This document shows, one piece after another, positions 11,911 to 24,840 of a stretch of DNA of 64,000 nucleotides (position 1 is the first letter of the stretch; each line of letters begins with the position of its first letter). The stretch covers positions 2,098,628 through 2,162,627 of the forward strand of contig OZ037771.1 in NCBI GenBank assembly GCA_964035545.1. Reading direction: 5' to 3'. Made by a program: the position numbers and the translations under genes. The notes under the pieces are model-generated. The model did no database searches and was not told the DNA's origin. It saw nothing but the letters and a program-made list of their open reading frames with translations. The stretch is from Bugula neritina. Lineage: Eukaryota; Bryozoa; Gymnolaemata; Cheilostomatida; Bugulidae.

Positions 11911-14900
11911 TTAGCACAATCTTTTGCCTGTTTCTGCCATTAATTTCATCAAGCTGCTATAATTATTAACTGTTTCATCATTGGACGTCACTTTTCCTTT
12001 ATCTTCTGCTATTAATTCTACAAAAAGTATAATTAAATGAATATAATAAAACAAAATGTGAAGTAGAAAATGCAGATCCAGTAATTTTGAACAATTCCAC
12101 AACTATTGTGATCTATACTACAAGCTGCTGCAACTTTGTCGAAGGACTTGTAAAATAATTTTCCGGAGGTGTACACTTGGGTCTAAGTTATTGTAAAAGA
12201 TTATTAGCCTACTGAATAAAAATGAAAGGTTTCCTTTCTACTAGCCTGATAGTTGGACAGTAAATATACTAAAGATTTAATTACAGTTAAATTTGAAAAT
12301 TATCCAACAAAATACTTAGTGCTGCCCTCCTTATTGTTTATTTGTTTAGACAGGTTAACAATCTTAAGTAAATATTTTGTTGCATACAAATGGTTATTTC
12401 ATCAGTTTAATAAACTCATTCAAACATGCCAACTTACGTTTGGTTGTGTATACTTTAGGTTGGCCATTAGTAATAGTGACAGTGAGTGATCCACCATGTG
12501 CAGTTACCTTATCAGATGTGTCCAGGACATTTGTCAACTCTGCAAGAGTAAGCTTTATATTATTTAATCATATCATATCTATACCAATATTTTATAGTAA
12601 TATAAATGTTTTAATCTTTGTATAACCTATAGAAAAAGAATAAGGTTGCAAAGTACAAATTGTGAACAAAAGGAATACAAGAACCCTAGTTTGGTATTTT
12701 TAGCATACCTACTAGTAAATTATTTCATTTGAAGATTTATGCTCTAACCTTGTCCATCTGAGTACGGCAAGTTAGGTATAGTTCTCTGCTGAGTAGACCC
12801 AGAGCCCTGATTCGTTGTTGCCACCAGTACTTCTTGATTGGTCCCTCTAGTGAAAGCATAGAAGGAATCGTCTGCCCATTTCTCATTTTGCTGTGATTCA
12901 TAAAACTCAGAGCCGAGTGCATTTCTAAACTTTGCAACTGATGAGATGAACTAAAACAAAAAACATTGCACTTTTTCAAACAATAATATTAAGTTTTAAA
13001 AATAATATAACTTTAAATTTATTTATTTTCAGCTATATATTTTCTAGAATATGTTTTGTTACTAAACTATTTGATTTTGGTCATTCAGTACTCTTTATTA
13101 TTCATTTTTATCAAAAATGCTGGAAATTTTGAATTTTTCAGAGTAAATAAATAATATTGTATTAAAACGAAATTACTTTGATTTAGAAAAAATGGTTATT
13201 GGGTTTTCTTGTATACCAACACAATACAATATAGTGCAGCCACTCTCAGTGTAATGTGTACCTTGAACATGTCATGTCCTGTATTGAAGTTGGGCCAGAG
13301 AGAGTTTCTGTTGTCTGGATCATTTCCTCCGTTATAAGCTTGCTCTGTACCATAATAGACAATTGGCACCCACTGTAATGAAAAGAATAAAAACTGCATA
13401 ACCATTAGTATTACTTTATATAGACACACACCACACACAAGCACACACAAGCACGCACACACCACACACACGCACACACACACCACACACACACACACAC
13501 GCACATATACACACACGCACACACGCACACACACACACAAGCACGCACGCATACACACGCACACACACACACTACACACACACACACACAGACACACACA
13601 CATATACACACACGCACACACAGACACACACACAGATACACACACAGGCACACACGCACACACACACCAAACACACACACACGCACACACACACGCACAC
13701 GCGCATTACCTGGGCCATCAGACTGTAGGCCAAAGCATTCTTCAGTGCTGTCCAGTCGCTGTTTCCATTTAGAAATCTTGCATTGTCATGGTTATCTACA
13801 AACCCTCCCAGCACCGACAGATCTTTAAAATGTTGTTTCTAGAAACATGATGAGTGTTCACGACATTGTAAGCGTAACAGTTCAACATTTTTAGACCCAC
13901 TTAAATAAAATTACAAGCAAAAGAGTGATTTCTCGAAACTAAAAGGTTTTATAGACACATGCACTTGCTACACAATACAATTCTTTAATTCAAAATGCAG
14001 TCTTAATTCAAAAGTAGCAGTTTTTTACCTCCTGAGACAAGCGACCTGTAATTTCTTTCATTGACTTCTTGTCTCCAAATACATCTTTGAAGGTCCAGAA
14101 GAATGGATAGTTGAGTGTAGCTGTAAGGTAGTTCTGATAAGGTCCAACATAGGCGGGGTCGCCGTTGTCTACCTCCCCTATTTGAAACACGCCTGCGGCA
14201 TCTCCAAACTCCTTCCAGAAATCTCCCTTCACCTGCCAACGGTTGTAAAGAAATGCTATGCGTTGACATCAGATAGAAAAGCCTGCATGGTGAGTGATAA
14301 ATCTAAACCACATGGTAACAGGAAAGCCTAAACCTAATTTTACACTTTAATTGCATCAATAAAAAATCTGCACTATACATATAAGCACTTGGTTGCTATG
14401 TGGTATTTATAAGGAATTAATTATATTAAATAGAAATGAATTTACAACAATTTTTCCTGTTTTACTATATGATGCACAATCAAAGAAGCAAAATAAACAA
14501 TATTTTTTTAACTCAAGTGTAAGTACATAAAATAATTAATATATTTAATTGATTTATACCTATAACGGTGCTGTACTACAAAATTTATTATAGATGTAAA
14601 ATATTTTTTAGAACATTTTATAAAACATTCAAATTGAAAAATGCTGAATTTAAAACATTTTTAATTTAGCTACAAGTGCAACTGGAAATTTTGATGCCCA
14701 TTATTTTTCTATTTATTTGTAACCTTAACTTCATTATTACTAACTTTTATATAAACCTACATAAACGCTCTTTAATTTAATATATGATAACGTAGAATTA
14801 ATTTCATGACTTTTTTAAACTGGATAAAAGATGCATGTCACCTCTGGAATAGTGTCTATTCTAATTCCATCAAACCCATAAGTCTGTACTAAATTCCGTA

Positions 14901-17728
14901 TCCATGTTTTCAGCTGGTCTCTCACCCACTGGTTATCTTGGTTCAAGTCAGGTAAATCAGCCAGTCTGCAATACTCCACCTGCAGTATAACGTTCTTAAT
15001 ACTGAGCACATAGAACATGCCAATCATGATGAGCAGTGCATGTGCTAATGCCCAGTGTAAATTTAGTCTGCTAACAAACATCAAGGCTAAGCACTAATCT
15101 ATATTTTTGACAAAGTATAGAGGAGAACTTAAAAGGAAGAGCCATGGTTTAGGTGCTAGGGGTTAGAGTGCTGGCCGGAGTCATGGTTTCTATCCCCAGT
15201 AAAGATCATTGGTGATATTAGAGTCATGATTGCTCACAGGGATGGTGACTATAAACTTTCAAGACTTTGAGTTAGTAAAAAAAACTTAGCTGACCTTGTT
15301 CTTTTGCAAAGAGAACTTTTAACTATTCATGTCAAGAAATACTTGCACTTGGGTACAGAACTTGGTATGAAGTATGAAATTCACAGTCAATACTATGCAG
15401 TGATACTCCACTGCAATATATTATGATATACTTGCAATTGCATTATATGCATCCACTGTTTCTATATACCAACCCACCTGGCCTTGATCTCCCCAGTTTG
15501 TTATCTGGCAGTAGCTATGGTAATGGGCGGCGTCATTGAAAGGGGAGAATGAGCTGAAGTCGGTAGCTTGACCAACTGAACAACCAGGACATCCTGGTGG
15601 GTAGCCCATGTGATTAGCTACTCTATACGAGTAAACATATACAAATCTTAGCAGCACAGTAAACAGAAACTAAAGCTTACATAATATAATATAATATTTA
15701 ATATATAAACATAATCATAAAGCTTTTCCAGATATTGAGATAGAGTGCTGTGTTTGACCTCTGAACTTTCAGTTCGCTATATTACAGCTAATAATTATTT
15801 CAGCAACAATTTTTACAGTTTGACGTTAAAATCAATTTGACTTAAAACTCTTTACTAAACTAAAATAACTTCGAAACAATTTGATCTTTAGGTAATTTAC
15901 TGGTCGGTTACTTACACATGTTACGTACACACCTAAACAAATTTAGCTGTTAATTGAGCACTAGATTTACTTACAAATGTTACTTACATTACACATCTGT
16001 ACAAACATAGCTGCTATATATTTACTTACACATCTACCATGACCCAGATATCTCTCTCATGACATTTCTCTACCAGCTGTTTGAGATCATCTTCTGTGCC
16101 AAAGTGGCTGTTTATTGCATTTATATTCTTAGCCCAATACCCGTGATACCCTCCATCCGTCTGCTCAATCACTGGAGAGATCCAAATGGCATTGATTCCT
16201 GGGAGAAAAAAAAATTTAAAATAACAAAATTTGCAGCAGAAAAAAATTGAAAACAAAATTAATTTTTTAATGGCATGTAAACGGCAGAGAACAAATATAT
16301 TTGATTGACAATGTTGAGTTCATTTATTTTTAATAATTTTATTTGCCAAATAAATCTATGAAATTAAGATTGTTTCTCAAAGTTATAAATTATTTTGATA
16401 AAGAATAAATTATTTAATATAAAATATTTTGGTAACTGTAGCCATAAACCTATAAGTATTCAATAATAAAGCAGACATTAACACTGCTTCAGATAAATTG
16501 TGAGTAATCATTGAAACTGGAAGTTGTCTGCCCACTAATTACACTAACTGCACTTTGGACTGAAAACATAGCCCATTTGTTGCAAATCTAAAATGGAAAA
16601 AAGATAGCATATTGCTACTTACCTAGTTCTTGCAAATAATCGAGTTTTGATACGATACCCTGGAAGGTGCCCCCACAATATCCATGGCCAGTACAGTAGT
16701 TACTAGATCCTGGGTTATAGAATCGGTCAGTCAGCAACTAAATGTATAACATTGTGCTTGTTAGCATAATATATCTAAATGTTCAACATGTCTACAGTGT
16801 AGCATAGCTGCTTATATTACTAAATTACTGGTTAGATATTTCCTGATAAAAACTATAAGGCTAAGTTTATTAAAGTAATATTGGTAGGCATATCTATAAG
16901 ATCAAGGTTACTAGTATTATAGTCAGTAACATTGCTACATGGACTAAACATGGAAGTAGGTGCAGTAATGGGAGAAATTGAAAAACGCTTGTGTTCTAGA
17001 TTAGAAATGTAGCAAAAGAAGTTATTTTTTGAGAGAATGTTACTGAGCCCCAAACTAAAATCTATTTAAAAAGCTAAGAACTTAGACTACTAAAATTTCT
17101 CCACTACTACCCTTAGAGGTAAATATATAGCAGAATATGTCATAGCTAAAGCTTTTTCAACCAACTGTAATTGCACTGTGCAGAGTTATTGGTGTGATTT
17201 CATAGTATGTACCGCAAGTCTAAAGCCACTAGCATCACTCATTAACCAGTTTCATTAAACCATCTTACAGCAAGGAGGAGGTCTTTATAGAAGCCACTAA
17301 CACAGAAGAGTTTCACGATGGCGTCACAGGCAATTAGCTCAAAACTAGTACTGCAACCATGCAGAAGTTTATACTACCACATAGCAATACATAGTACATA
17401 GAGTCTTTACCAAGACTAACACCTCTAGAGTCTGGCAGGTAACTTGGACTGCAATACTGAATGTTGTTGGCTAGTGTTGCATATAGATTCACAACGAAAT
17501 CACTAGAAGCAGCTCCAAGTCAAGGTTGACTGAGTGCATTATTCGCATACACATCATTGTTCTAACTTTAAACTCTGAACTCAGTGCTGCTTCAAGCGAT
17601 TTCCACTCACCATAGTTAAACTTTACCTGATATATAACTCTGGACTTCCATTCTTGAGCATTCTTTGCCAATGCTAGCTCAGCGATTCCAATCAAAGCTA
17701 CAATTGAAAATAAAAATTTCAAATTCAT
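11911..17728 (-). CDS. Secreted alpha-amylase, fungal/dictyo-type GH13 (11 exons)
   Basis: Hydrolyses alpha-1,4-glucan bonds, presumably as a secreted digestive enzyme. Exons (minus): 17627-17728, 16623-16737, 16030-16198, 15478-15622, 14842-14979, 14029-14232, 13710-13838, 13262-13372, 12749-12950, 12438-12539, 11911-12017; they join to 507 aa, close to Aspergillus Taka-amylase. A signal peptide ends near LALA-KNAQEW. Conserved parts: LLTDRFYNPG, CGGTFQGI, GYHGYWAKNI, DVVANHMG (region I), nucleophile Asp219 in GIRIDTIPEV, acid/base Glu243 in GEVDNGDPAY, Asp309 in VDNHDNARF, then YYGTEQAYNGGNDPDNR. Region II has PE where fungal enzymes have KH. One fungal disulfide cysteine after GDPAY is replaced by Gly. 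It lacks the usual chloride-dependent animal amylase sequence. The last exon (11911-12017) fits by phase and splice sites but has no clear homology, so the C-terminus is less certain. Confidence 0.95.
13424..13708. repeat. CA/TG microsatellite in amylase intron 7
   Basis: About 285 bases of interrupted (CA)n with ACGC variants, ending within 10 bases of the donor of amylase exon 7 (13710). The long Cys/Val frames over it are artefacts. Confidence 0.95.
15137..15260 (+). mobile_element. Decayed SINE fragment in amylase intron 4
   Basis: It keeps GCCATGGTTTAGGTGCTA...GGGGTTAGAGTG from the tRNA head, ATTGGTGATATTAGA from the body and CTCACAGGGATGGTGA from the tail, with internal deletions. It inserted antisense to the amylase gene. 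Confidence 0.7.
16905..17040. repeat. Dispersed repeat copy in amylase intron 1
   Basis: CTTGTGTTCTAGATTAGAAA followed by TGTAGCAAAAGAAGTTAT is nearly identical to the sequence at about 35-85 of the window. It is a member of the unnamed dispersed family described there. Confidence 0.5.
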
Positions 17729-17773
17729 TTTGCAAATCACTGAAGCACATCTATTTATGCAGAGCAAAAGTAA

Positions 17774-17809
17774 TTATATAACCAGTTTAATCTCAAAGAT
17801 AAACTGGTT
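17774..17809 (-). promoter_or_regulatory. Amylase core promoter: TATA box plus inverted repeat
   Basis: TATATAA (minus, 17774-17780) lies 46-52 bases upstream of the amylase ATG. Next to it is a perfect 10-base inverted repeat, AACCAGTTTA (17780-17789) and TAAACTGGTT (17800-17809), with a 10-base spacer. AACCAGTT matches the Grainyhead-family site type (AACYRGTT). A dyad of such sites at this position suggests a cis-element for epithelial or gut expression; that function is inferred. Confidence 0.5.
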
Positions 17810-17811
17810 TC

Positions 17812-19762
17812 AGTTACATCACATGATTTTTTTATCAGTGATAGTTAGCAAACATTTTACTTACTTTACTGATAGTATACATAGCTTTAGCACTTTTTGC
17901 CTTTATGTTATACTGCATACATTTGCGAGTTTTTATCAGTTTGATGCGCACATAGTCCAATTTCACAAATAATTTATCAAATTCTAAGCTAGATTTTCCA
18001 TTAGAAAGCACATAACTCCAAATTACAAAGGTAATTTCATAAATTTAAAGCAGTGATAAAAATATTTTGGTCTAATAATATTCAATAGCAAGTGATTTTA
18101 TTGGTAGACTAGTACATTATAGCACAGAATGTTTAAACTAAGCAAAATATTGTAATTATGGTTGAAAACTAAAATGTATCAACCAATGATATTTTAAATA
18201 CCCAACATAGCTACATTCAGAGATGTATAAAGCTGTGATATAACTAGATTCATTCCCTTTTAACAAATCAAAAATTCCAGAAAGTAAAGTTATAGTTTAT
18301 TAATTGTTTTGTTTGTCGAAAGAAAATCTCTTTACTGACAAGACTAAAAATATCTTTGTGTATTGAAGTTAAGAGATTATTGTAAAATTTTCATAGACCT
18401 CTATGTCATTTTGTTAACTCAAGAGCTTTTTAATCACTAATTAAATACTGAGCAAAATTCTACACTAGCAAAGACAGACAACTTACAGCCTCAGTCCCAT
18501 GTTACATAATACATGACCAAAATCGCAATCACATATATAACTTCTGTAGTAGCTGTGGTCTAACAGTTGGCGAACTATAAGTAAACACAGTGCCAGTGGA
18601 AAAGGCAATGTTAGGAAGAGCATTTGGTCATAATTGCTTCTTTGTCATAATAGAAACAAATCCTTATAGCCCATTTCAAAATGACTTTTTCACCAGAGAT
18701 GGAGAGTTTAAAAACATACTGAGATATTAATTTTGTAAAGATTTATTTTATAATAAATATAATATAAATATATATAAATAAACAGCCGTTTTTGAAAATA
18801 CAGGCACCAGCTTCAAAATAAGCCAGTATTTAAAAAACATACTTTGTCAAAACATTGGTGATTATTAGCAAACAAGCTTTAAGCATAACATCATTATCAA
18901 ACTACCTGTAAAGAATACAATTTTCTTGTTATCAGTTCAAAAAAATCAGTAATATTTGAGCAAAACGATACAAATGTAACAAAATACAATTATAAATAAA
19001 AGCATTCCTGGTCATAAATAAGAACATTATGTGTCATAAACAAGGACATTATGGGTCATAAGTAAAAATACTATTTATTCTGCCCTTATGAATGAAAGGC
19101 AACTGTCCAAGTGATATTTATTTAATCACTAAACGGAATTTAAAGCAAACTTTTTGATCAGCAAGAAAAGTCATTGTAAAATAGATTATAGCTGACTATA
19201 ATAAACTCAGAACCTATAGAATGAACCCAATTAGCACCTTATTTTTTGTCTTGGAAAGTAAACAACAAGAAAGCCTGGTAATTATAACTTTTCAATAAAT
19301 CTTGACTGAGTGCATACCAATGCTAATCACTACAAATATTTAAAAACAATAGCCTTAGAAACAATAGCCTTAATAATACTTGTAGCCAAGGCGAGGTCAC
19401 GATCAATAAACGGGGATGAGTGTTAGTAAACACAAAAATATCTATTATAGACAGCAATGATCAATACTGTAATTAATATTACAACAAACTTGAGTGTTTA
19501 TTGTTTTGTCTACGTACATGAATTCACAATGCAAATCTATTTACTAATTTATACTATTCCATTTCCGTGCTATTATTCTTCATATGCATAGTATGCATTT
19601 TATGGGAGCTTGATAAACTTACAAAATTTCATCAAACTGTCAACCATATAATACTTTTGACTATAAAAACTGCACAGAGTGCGCAATCAAAACTTCAACC
19701 TTTGTACAAAACACTTACAACTTTATATAGACAACCAAAGATGAAGTAGAAAAAAGAGCGTG
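17812..19762. other. Intergenic stretch between amylase and GT31
   Basis: Contains a decayed SINE (18549-18712) and a tandem repeat (about 19010-19072, unit about 25 bases with GGTCATAAAnAAGnACATTAT). No gene is seen; the part next to 19763 should be the GT31 3' UTR. Confidence 0.5.
18549..18712 (+). mobile_element. Decayed SINE copy
   Basis: AGCTGTGGTCTAACAGTTGG retains the A-box side, then GGCAATGTTAGGAAGAGCAT, GTCATAATTGCT and CCTTATAGCCC of the body. The B box is lost. Confidence 0.65.
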
Positions 19763-20081
19763 CTATCTGAGAAGTGTGTTGATATTCCAGTCTTTGTAAA
19801 AATTTTGCATGATATCCCAGGATTCCATGTAGCCAGCAAGGTTATCTGTATGCACAAAAGCAACAGTTGTGTGCTCTTTGACATACTCTACTATTTCCAT
19901 CCCAATACCGTAGACATTGGCATATTCCGACTAAAACGCAGACGGTAAAAATTTACTTGTCAAATTGGAGAAGATATTAAAAAAGAATCATATTGAAAAG
20001 GTAGCAAGCAAGGTAATTAAAAGGTTAACGTTGTAGTAGCCAGTTAAATGCAGGCAAATACTCTAAACAAAAGGAAGAAAA

Positions 20082-20160
<79 letters not shown>

Positions 20161-23100
20161 TTACCGACAGCGTGTTAAGTCTTGGTTTAGGACGCGGCAT
20201 AGCAGCAGGTAGCAGTCCAGTAATATAAACATCATCCATTGTGATGTACGGAACTTTAAGTGAAGTTTGGTAAAGACGGGGAATCAAATCAGAAGTTATG
20301 AAATAAACCATTCCTTGACAGAATGGAGGGTAACTATTGCCGGGATATTCTTCCTAAAAGTAGTATAGAATGGTAGGAGTTGGTACATCATATAGTTATA
20401 GTTGATAGTAAAAGTATCAAATAGGCATATATACAAAATTAAAAGAAACATAAAGTGTAAAGTGTGTTATATAGCGGCTTACATGTATTGTTTTTAGTTA
20501 AAGCACAAATATTGTCTAAAACAAATTAATTTACACAAAGAAGAGTTTGGTTTTAGCGTACACCTGAACTAAATAATTAAAGACTATTTTAAATTTTATA
20601 GTCATTTTCCTTTCTGGAGGGCTACTGAAATGTAACTGGGTGTAGTTCAATGACTCAAGGTCCTGAGGCTAATATTTGTGCAAGTACCAACCTCTGAAAC
20701 ATACCACTTGCTCTTTATATCTCTTTCCGGCTCCCTGTTCGTCCACAAGTTACAACTGATAATGTTTTTTGGATAATAATTCGAAACTTTCTTTTTTCTC
20801 AAGTAAGGCAATAATTTAAATATATTTATTAAAATGTCATCATCAACTTTCATTATGAATCTTGCTTCAGGACAGTATTTTGATATCCATCTAAAACATT
20901 CATATACATGTGTTTTGTTAAAATCAATAATACTGCCACATTCATAGTCATTTTTAACTTGATATTTAACAGTAGTGAAATGATTCTTTTAAATTTCTGT
21001 TGAAATTTTTTTGTAAAAACACTAATTAAAAAAATATAAAATTAAAACATTCTAAAATGACGTGACTAGCTGGAATTGTGGTAGCAGTTAACTATATAGC
21101 ATGAGAAATTGTCTGTCCATAACGTTCTAGCTCAAAATTTCAAACCAACAATCTTTTGTTTGTAACTTTACAGGAAAGAAGCTATAGCTAATTCTTAGCT
21201 CCTAGTGCGATCTATTAACCCTTTTTCAGCTCCTAAATATCTTGACTTATTGCTGAATAAAGTTTTACTTTACTTAAATAATAATGTACAGCTCCCAGTA
21301 ATTAATAGTTTTTACTATGATTACTAGATTACCGTGAACATTCTTGCCGTTATTGTCAATCTACTTGTATTCAAAATGTAAAACATTTACTCCGTGAAAA
21401 CGAAACTCGCAGCTTTTATTAGATTTAGAAAACAAGAGTTGAAATAATTTGAATAAGCAATCAACTTACATGCTATAGCAGAGAACAATAACACCTAAAT
21501 ATGAACTGAGATTCCTCAAAATCAACATGTAATCTCTCTACTAGCTAGATCTCTGCATATGTCTGCTATATACACCTGTTGCTAGATGTCAAATTATAGC
21601 CATCTAGTAACGAAAATAGCTCACCCCAGAGAATGGACAGCTTTTCTTGTTATGTTTTTATATGAATCTATGAACTTCCCTTGCACTATATCACCATACA
21701 ACTCTTGTTCATATTCCAAGAGTTCTTGTGCCCAGTTTAAGTTCCCTGCAACAGATTTTAGACAGTTTAAATACAATCTACATTTTAGAAAACTCAGTTA
21801 CTAGAAATATTTGTATCTAGAAAAAACTAGTAAACATGTTATATATTCACTATTGCTAAAAAAGATAAATGGTAGACTACTGTTGGTGTTTGATAACTAC
21901 AATTACACCTAAACTATTTTTTACCTTTTACTATGTCAATTATTATTGTTTTTATTTCATATTTTAAAAGAAAATATATATGTAACTTTGGCAAACCTTA
22001 TCATATTCAGCCAATTTACAATAAAGTGGTAAACTAATAGGTTTTGAAATAGCAACATGGGGTTATGAAAGTTTCTAAAAAGCTTTGGACTTCAAGCAAT
22101 AACAAAGGTTTTAGCTGATTTAGCATATGGTTGGGTTCGTAAAATGATAAGATTCTAATATATGTTTGAGTGTTGCTTCGTCTTGTTGGAATCCAAGGTT
22201 TTGGATGTTTAAGATTAAATAAAACTTACGCAAGTTTATAGTCGCTATTTTTGTGAGAAACCCCTAATGGAAATTGTTTTTGTTAAAGCAGGCTAAGGAC
22301 TTATTTAAATGAGGCACAGGAGCAATTATGACTGGATGCTCTTCCTAACATCACCAATGGCCTTTTTTCGGGCTCGAACCTATGACCTCGTGTTTACTAG
22401 GCACACGCATGCTCTAACCCCTAGACCACGGCTGCTCCCTGTGTTTAAGATTAGATGCTTAAATTTATTTCCTACACCAATAAAATAGTGAAAAAGTAAT
22501 TTGTATTCTTAACTAAAAAAATAATTTATACAAATTTACAAAAATTACCAGTAGAGTTAGCTGCAGGCTGTGGAAGACCAACAAAGAAGACTAGTTTAAT
22601 ATTATAAAGATTATTCTGTTGGTGCTTTGGGTCACCCCAGGTCAATCTGATTGCATTTCTTCTTCTGGTATTCTGTAGAAAGTAACAGGTTTTACCAGAA
22701 ATAAAAAATATCAGCAAATCTTGTTTTTGCTATTATTTTCATGAGTATTAGGTATTATAGAAATCTTTGGCTGAAAAATGAACTAGAGCACTTCAAACTT
22801 AATGTAAACCATTTTCAACTAATAAAAAACCCGTAACTCATATGCAAACATGCAGTGTACAGGTCTAAACATTATCTATTGCTAAGCTTCTACTAAATAA
22901 TCACTAACAGGCTCAAAATGATATATTATGTAACAGTAAGTTTATAAATTTCAATTTCACAGCTTTTTGAATTGTAGATACATATTATATGACCTAATAG
23001 TTGATGACCTAATTATTTTAGCATAAATATAAAAATTAAGCATTATTTTGTTACAAACAAGTTTTGCATTAACATTCAGCAACAAGTAGATTTAAATTAT

Positions 23101-23255
23101 ATTTGCCTTACACTAATTGACGAGTGGATCCAGATCAACAAATCTGGGGGGTCTACCGTACAAGGTTTTTTAGGGGTTGTTTGAAACTGAGGCTCAGGTT
23201 GGTTTGCATTTATACAGAGATGGAGGCATGTTATAATTATAATCAATCTGTACAT
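19763..23255 (-). CDS. Beta-1,3-galactosyltransferase family glycosyltransferase (GT31)
   Basis: A type II Golgi enzyme predicted to transfer a sugar from a UDP-sugar in beta-1,3 linkage. Exons (minus): 23112-23255, 22549-22672, 21625-21745, 20692-20890, 20165-20353, 19763-19930; phases join to 314 aa. The N-terminus MYRLIIIITCLHLC is a short signal anchor with almost no cytoplasmic tail. Family motifs in order: RRRNAIRLTWG (51-61), YGDIVQGKFIDSY, the metal-binding DDD in MKVDDDILIN (146-148), SKWYVSEEEYP, YPPFCQG, and DDVYITG (236-242). A short stem and a final segment (SEYANVYG... to NTLLR) follow the usual B3GALT layout. The exact acceptor (Gal, GlcNAc or GalNAc) cannot be told from sequence. 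A GA microsatellite sits just inside intron 5. Confidence 0.93.
20085..20156. repeat. (GA)n microsatellite
   Basis: About 70 bases of perfect GA repeat, beginning about 10 bases beyond the donor of GT31 exon 5. Confidence 0.95.
22223..22437 (-). mobile_element. tRNA-Thr-derived SINE, full length
   Basis: On the minus strand: GGAGCAGCCGTGGTCTAGGG head, CCTAGTAAACACGAGGTCAT (Thr anticodon-arm type), B box GGTTCGAGCC, then the full body and tail to GACTATAAACTTGCGTAAG. It lies in intron 1 of the GT31 gene, just downstream of exon 2 relative to plus coordinates. This is among the best preserved copies. Confidence 0.88.
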
Positions 23256-24421
23256 TATAGTATCAACTTGTGATCTTTTCTCTCTACCTCAATCACCTAA
23301 AATATCATCAAATTGAATTAATAACTCAATAACCAAAAACTGTTAACTTCTAGATTAAAGGCAAAGTTTAACAGCTAACAATATGAGTGAGTTTTAAATT
23401 TTATTATGAAATACCAAAAAGCACAATGCTTGTGAGGAAAAAGCTTTAATACCGAGTACAAATTTTATGCCATTGGCAAAAGATTATCATTAAGCACACT
23501 CTTTTTCACAATTACTTTGCCTCTCCCAGTTTTACTTTAAACATTCAAGCATCCATTAATTATAATTGGTATTTCTTACTTCAAAAAATACAAAATATTA
23601 GACAATTCCTGCAACCAGAGCAGTAAACAAATGTGCACAATTTCTTGAAAAAATGAAACAAAGTGAAAAGTTGTAAAGTAGCAGTTCGAAAATAGTAGAT
23701 AATAATAGTGAATGATAGATAATATTTCATTATAACAAACTATAATCTTCTCATACTATGGTTAATCCCATGGACATTCCCTACAGCTACCGATTGCGAG
23801 TATTAATATCCTTATCATGCATTGAACTTTATGATCCTCATTTAAAGTTATTTTTTCTTATGTAGCCAAAATATTGAAACGGATACTCAGTTTGAAGAGT
23901 AGAAATCAACTTACCAAATAACTTGGAATAAATAACTTAGGTAGACATACTAACCTAATCTGCCCGTCCCATCTAAGACAGTGCTCATATTTTTCTCTTT
24001 AAAACTCTCATTAGGCAATACTTATGAAACTAATTATTAATATGACAGCTAAGGCTACTTTGGTGCAATTACTATCTTTGCTATCCATATTTATTGTTTT
24101 GTGTTGAATGACACGGGATGAGTTTCATTGATGCATTGATAAGAATCACGCTTGGATAATCGCGTTACAATATTGAAATGAATTACTACAACTATAGCCT
24201 TCAATACGGTTTTTATCAGATATGTATTAGAAGCTTCTGATTGGACAATTTGCAACAATATAGCATACATTTTATAACACCAGCAGATTTTATTCTATTC
24301 TATAACACAAAGAAAATATTTCAAACTAAATATTATATAGTCTATCATATTTATAAAAACTCAATTTGTTATATCATGCAACATACACCAGCTGATAATA
24401 ATGCATTCTATATTATGTATA

Positions 24422-24621
24422 TAACTCACGAAAGTTTATAGTCGCTATCTCTGTGAGAAACCCTGATGGAAAAAGTTTTTGTTAGAACTGGCTAAGGACT
24501 TGTTCAGATGCGCAGGAGCAATTGACATCACCAACGACTTTTGCCGGGTTCGAACCCATGGTCGACCTATGACTTCATGTTCACAAAGCAACGCTTTAAT
24601 CCCTAGACTACTGCTGCTCCC
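24422..24621 (-). mobile_element. SINE copy with internal deletion
   Basis: Minus strand: GGAGCAGCAGTAGTCTAGGG head, a 10-base insertion before the B box, GGTTCGAACCC, then the body lacking the AGGAAGAGCATCCAG segment. The tail GACTATAAACTTTCGTGAG is kept. Confidence 0.8.
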
Positions 24622-24744
24622 TTCTATATTATATATAACAATTGATATTATTATTGTAACTTTGATAGTTGTCTTACCTTGTGATACCCCTTCTCTCCTA
24701 TTGTCATATCAAGTATTTCAGTTGAGTCAATGATTGCATGCCCT

Positions 24745-24840
24745 GTACGACATATGCTTCCCCTGACATTGCCAATGTTCCTGTCAAGATTTGAGCTTAT
24801 GAGCTGCATGATCCTGTGCCCACTAAGCCATAGTTCTACT
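24745..24840 (-). mobile_element. Old, divergent SINE fragment
   Basis: Minus strand: ACTATGGCTTAGTGGGCACA resembles an A-box head, CTCAAATCTTGAC a decayed B box, and ACATTGGCAATGTCAGG the conserved body start of the same family. Homology beyond this is lost. Confidence 0.4.

Noticed and set aside
13196-13814. Long Cys/Val-rich frames
   Set aside because: They read through the CA microsatellite; only the flanking amylase exon parts are real.
19567-19749. 60-codon plus-strand frame before the GT31 stop
   Set aside because: AT-rich chance frame over the GT31 3' UTR, without splice context or homology.
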